Assembly (NCBI GenBank): GCA_946543025.1
Contig: CAMNLN010000188.1
Coordinates: 1 to 6,951 of the forward strand
DNA: 6,951 nt
Source: an uncultured Verrucomicrobiota bacterium
Lineage (GTDB): Bacteria > Verrucomicrobiota > Kiritimatiellia > RFP12 > UBA1067
Direction: 5' to 3'
In this document: in pieces, positions 5,519 through 6,951 of the stretch
How positions within the stretch are numbered: the stretch's first letter is position 1
Layout of the letters: each line of letters begins with the position of its first letter
The notes under the pieces: model-generated
Seen by the model: only the letters and a program-made list of their open reading frames with translations
What the model was told of the DNA's origin: nothing
Database searches by the model: none
Made by a program: the position numbers and the translations under genes

Positions 5519-6951
5519 TTACTTCGCGAGGGCGGCCGTGACGTCCGCGAGGACCTGGCGAAGGGCCTTCGGCACGCGGTGCGCGGCCAGGTTGGCCTCC
5601 TTCGAGTCCTTCGAGGGCTTCTTGTCGTACTCGTCGTAGGAGGCGCCCACCGTGGCGATCTCCTTCTTCCAGCCTTCCACGTCGACCTTCAGGATCTCCT
5701 CGAGGTCGGCCTTGACGACGTGGAACTTGGCCTTCTCGTCGTTGTTGGCGAGGTCGATGTCCTTCGCGAACGGGATGTTGCCGATCGGCGTCTCGTTGGC
5801 CTTCACCTGGCCCTCGATGCGCTGGCAGATCCACTTGAGGACGCGGCTGTTGTCGCCGAAGCCGGGCCACATGAAGCGGCCGTCTTCGCCCTTGCGGAAC
5901 CAGTTCACGAAGTAGATCTTCGGGAGCTTCGTCGCGTCGGCCGAGGTGCGCTCCATCTCCAGCCAGTGCTGGAAGTAGTCGCACACGTTGTAGCCGAAGA
6001 ACGGCAGCATGGCCATCGGGTCGCGGCGCACCTGGCCGATCTGGTCGGAGATGACGGCGGCGGTGACCTCGGAGCCGGCGGCGGAGCCCATGAAGACGCC
6101 GTGCGTCCAGCTCTTGGCCTCGTTCACCAGCGGGATCGTGGAGGGACGGCGCCCGCCGAAGAGGATCGCGTCGATCGGCACGCCCGTGGGCTTCTTCTTG
6201 AAGATGCCGTTGAAGCCGTCCTTGTCAAGCACCGGGCAGTTGATGGCCGGCGCCGTGAAGCGGCTGTTCTTGTGGGCGGCCACGTAGCCCATCGCCTTGA
6301 TCTCGGCCTTGGTCATGCCCGGCTTCGGGCCCATGCGGTACGGGTCGTCCGCGCACACGTAGCAGGGATTGCCCTTCCAGTCGACGCCTTCCTTCGGGGC
6401 CTTGACGCCCATGTCCTCCCACCAGATGTCGCCGTCGGGCGTCAGGACGACGTTCGTGAAGATCGTGTCCTTCTTGCAGCTCTTGAGCGCGTTCGGGTTG
6501 GAGTCCATCGAGGTTCCCGGCGCGACGCCGAAGAAGCCGTTCTCCGGGTTGATGGCGTACAGGCGGCCGTCGTCGCCCGGCTTGAGCCACGCGATGTCGT
6601 CGCCGATCGTCTGGAGCTTCCAGCCGGGGAGCTTCGGCAGCATCATGGCGAGGTTCGTCTTGCCGCAGGCGGACGGGAACGCCGCCGTGACGTGGTACTG
6701 CTTCTTCTCGGGCGAGGTGAGCGTGAGGATGAGCATGTGCTCGGCCATCCAGCCCTGGTCCTTCGCGAGCTTCGAGGCGATGCGCAGCGCGAAGCACTTC
6801 TTGCCGAGGAGCGCGTTCCCGCCGTAGCCCGAACCGAACGACCAGATCTCGCCGTCCTCGGGGAACTGCGTGATGTACTTGTCGTCGATGTTCTTCGCGC
6901 AGGGCCACGCGACGTCCTTCTGGCCCTTCTTGAGCGGCGCGCCCACGGAGT
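5519..6951 (-). CDS. pckG: Phosphoenolpyruvate carboxykinase (GTP), C-terminal 476 residues, 5' end outside window
   Basis: Cytosolic enzyme interconverting oxaloacetate + GTP and PEP + GDP + CO2; gluconeogenic, or anaplerotic in fermenters. The frame is open at the window edge; the family is about 600 residues, so roughly 130 N-terminal residues are missing. Counting from the Val at 6946 as 1: SGYGGNALLGKK (39-50) supplies the active-site Tyr and metal-binding Lys; H70 is the metal-ligand His; FPSACGKTNLAMM (90-102) is the P-loop with the hyper-reactive Cys of GTP-type enzymes; GDDIAW (115-120) is kinase motif 2; FGGRRP (263-268) and RRDPMAMLPFFGYN (307-320) belong to the catalytic core; WFRKGEDGRFMWPGFGDNSR (349-368) is the guanine-binding segment. 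No key residue looks lost. It ends at TAA 5519-5521 and is followed by a terminator, so it appears independent of the genes after it. Confidence 0.98.
   Translation of the reverse strand, partial: SVGAPLKKGQKDVAWPCAKNIDDKYITQFPEDGEIWSFGSGYGGNALLGKKCFALRIASKLAKDQGWMAEHMLILTLTSPEKKQYHVTAAFPSACGKTNLAMMLPKLPGWKLQTIGDDIAWLKPGDDGRLYAINPENGFFGVAPGTSMDSNPNALKSCKKDTIFTNVVLTPDGDIWWEDMGVKAPKEGVDWKGNPCYVCADDPYRMGPKPGMTKAEIKAMGYVAAHKNSRFTAPAINCPVLDKDGFNGIFKKKPTGVPIDAILFGGRRPSTIPLVNEAKSWTHGVFMGSAAGSEVTAAVISDQIGQVRRDPMAMLPFFGYNVCDYFQHWLEMERTSADATKLPKIYFVNWFRKGEDGRFMWPGFGDNSRVLKWICQRIEGQVKANETPIGNIPFAKDIDLANNDEKAKFHVVKADLEEILKVDVEGWKKEIATVGASYDEYDKKPSKDSKEANLAAHRVPKALRQVLADVTAALAK

Noticed and set aside
6060..6090. 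Possible loss of the phosphate-binding Arg (Arg436 of vertebrate enzymes) in PEP carboxykinase
   Set aside because: The AAGSEVTAA segment has Gly where vertebrate enzymes have Arg. As I recall, bacterial GTP-type enzymes normally have Gly here followed by the conserved VRRDPMAMLPF seen in this protein, so it is a class difference and not a defect.

Overview
The window is 6,951 bases of GC-rich DNA with six protein genes, all on the minus strand, so transcription runs from high to low coordinates. Third codon positions are strongly G/C. The mix of genes points to an anaerobic gut- or sediment-type Gram-negative bacterium: a GTP-type PEP carboxykinase, an exported protein with Listeria-Bacteroides (InlB B) repeats, and an ABC-F ATPase. 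The PVC group (Verrucomicrobiota/Kiritimatiellota) fits best, but this is an inference from gene content and composition. No rRNA or other taxonomic marker is present.

Layout in transcription order. (1) 6951-5519 is the C-terminal three quarters of GTP-dependent PEP carboxykinase (pckG), closed by a strong hairpin terminator at 5464-5497. (2) A 151-bp gap holds that terminator and a good sigma70-type promoter (5399-5427). It drives a tightly packed four-gene cluster: a RelB/DinJ-like antitoxin (5364-5080), a PIN-domain VapC-like toxin (5096-4710, 17-bp overlap), an exported staphylococcal-nuclease-like protein (4699-4028, 10-nt gap), and an ABC-F translation-factor ATPase (4027-2057, start codon directly after the previous stop). 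(3) A 203-bp AT-rich intergenic region (1854-2056) has long A/T tracts, a very good extended -10 promoter and a perfect inverted repeat around the -10 box. (4) 1853-1 is the N-terminal 617 residues of a secreted InlB-B-repeat protein that runs off the window.

How the genes relate. pckG is a housekeeping gluconeogenic/anaplerotic gene with its own terminator. The four-gene cluster looks like one translationally coupled unit in which a toxin-antitoxin pair leads a nuclease-fold protein and a ribosome-acting ATPase. The toxin (PIN RNase) and the ABC-F protein both belong to families that act on RNA or translation. The nuclease-fold protein has a signal peptide and lacks two of the canonical active-site residues, including the essential arginine. 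Whether the cluster is a functional system or a toxin-antitoxin pair inserted upstream of two unrelated genes cannot be decided from one sequence. The adhesin-like gene is a separate transcription unit, probably regulated at its own promoter.

No tRNA, rRNA, CRISPR array, insertion sequence or riboswitch was recognised. No stretch longer than 300 bases lacks a gene.
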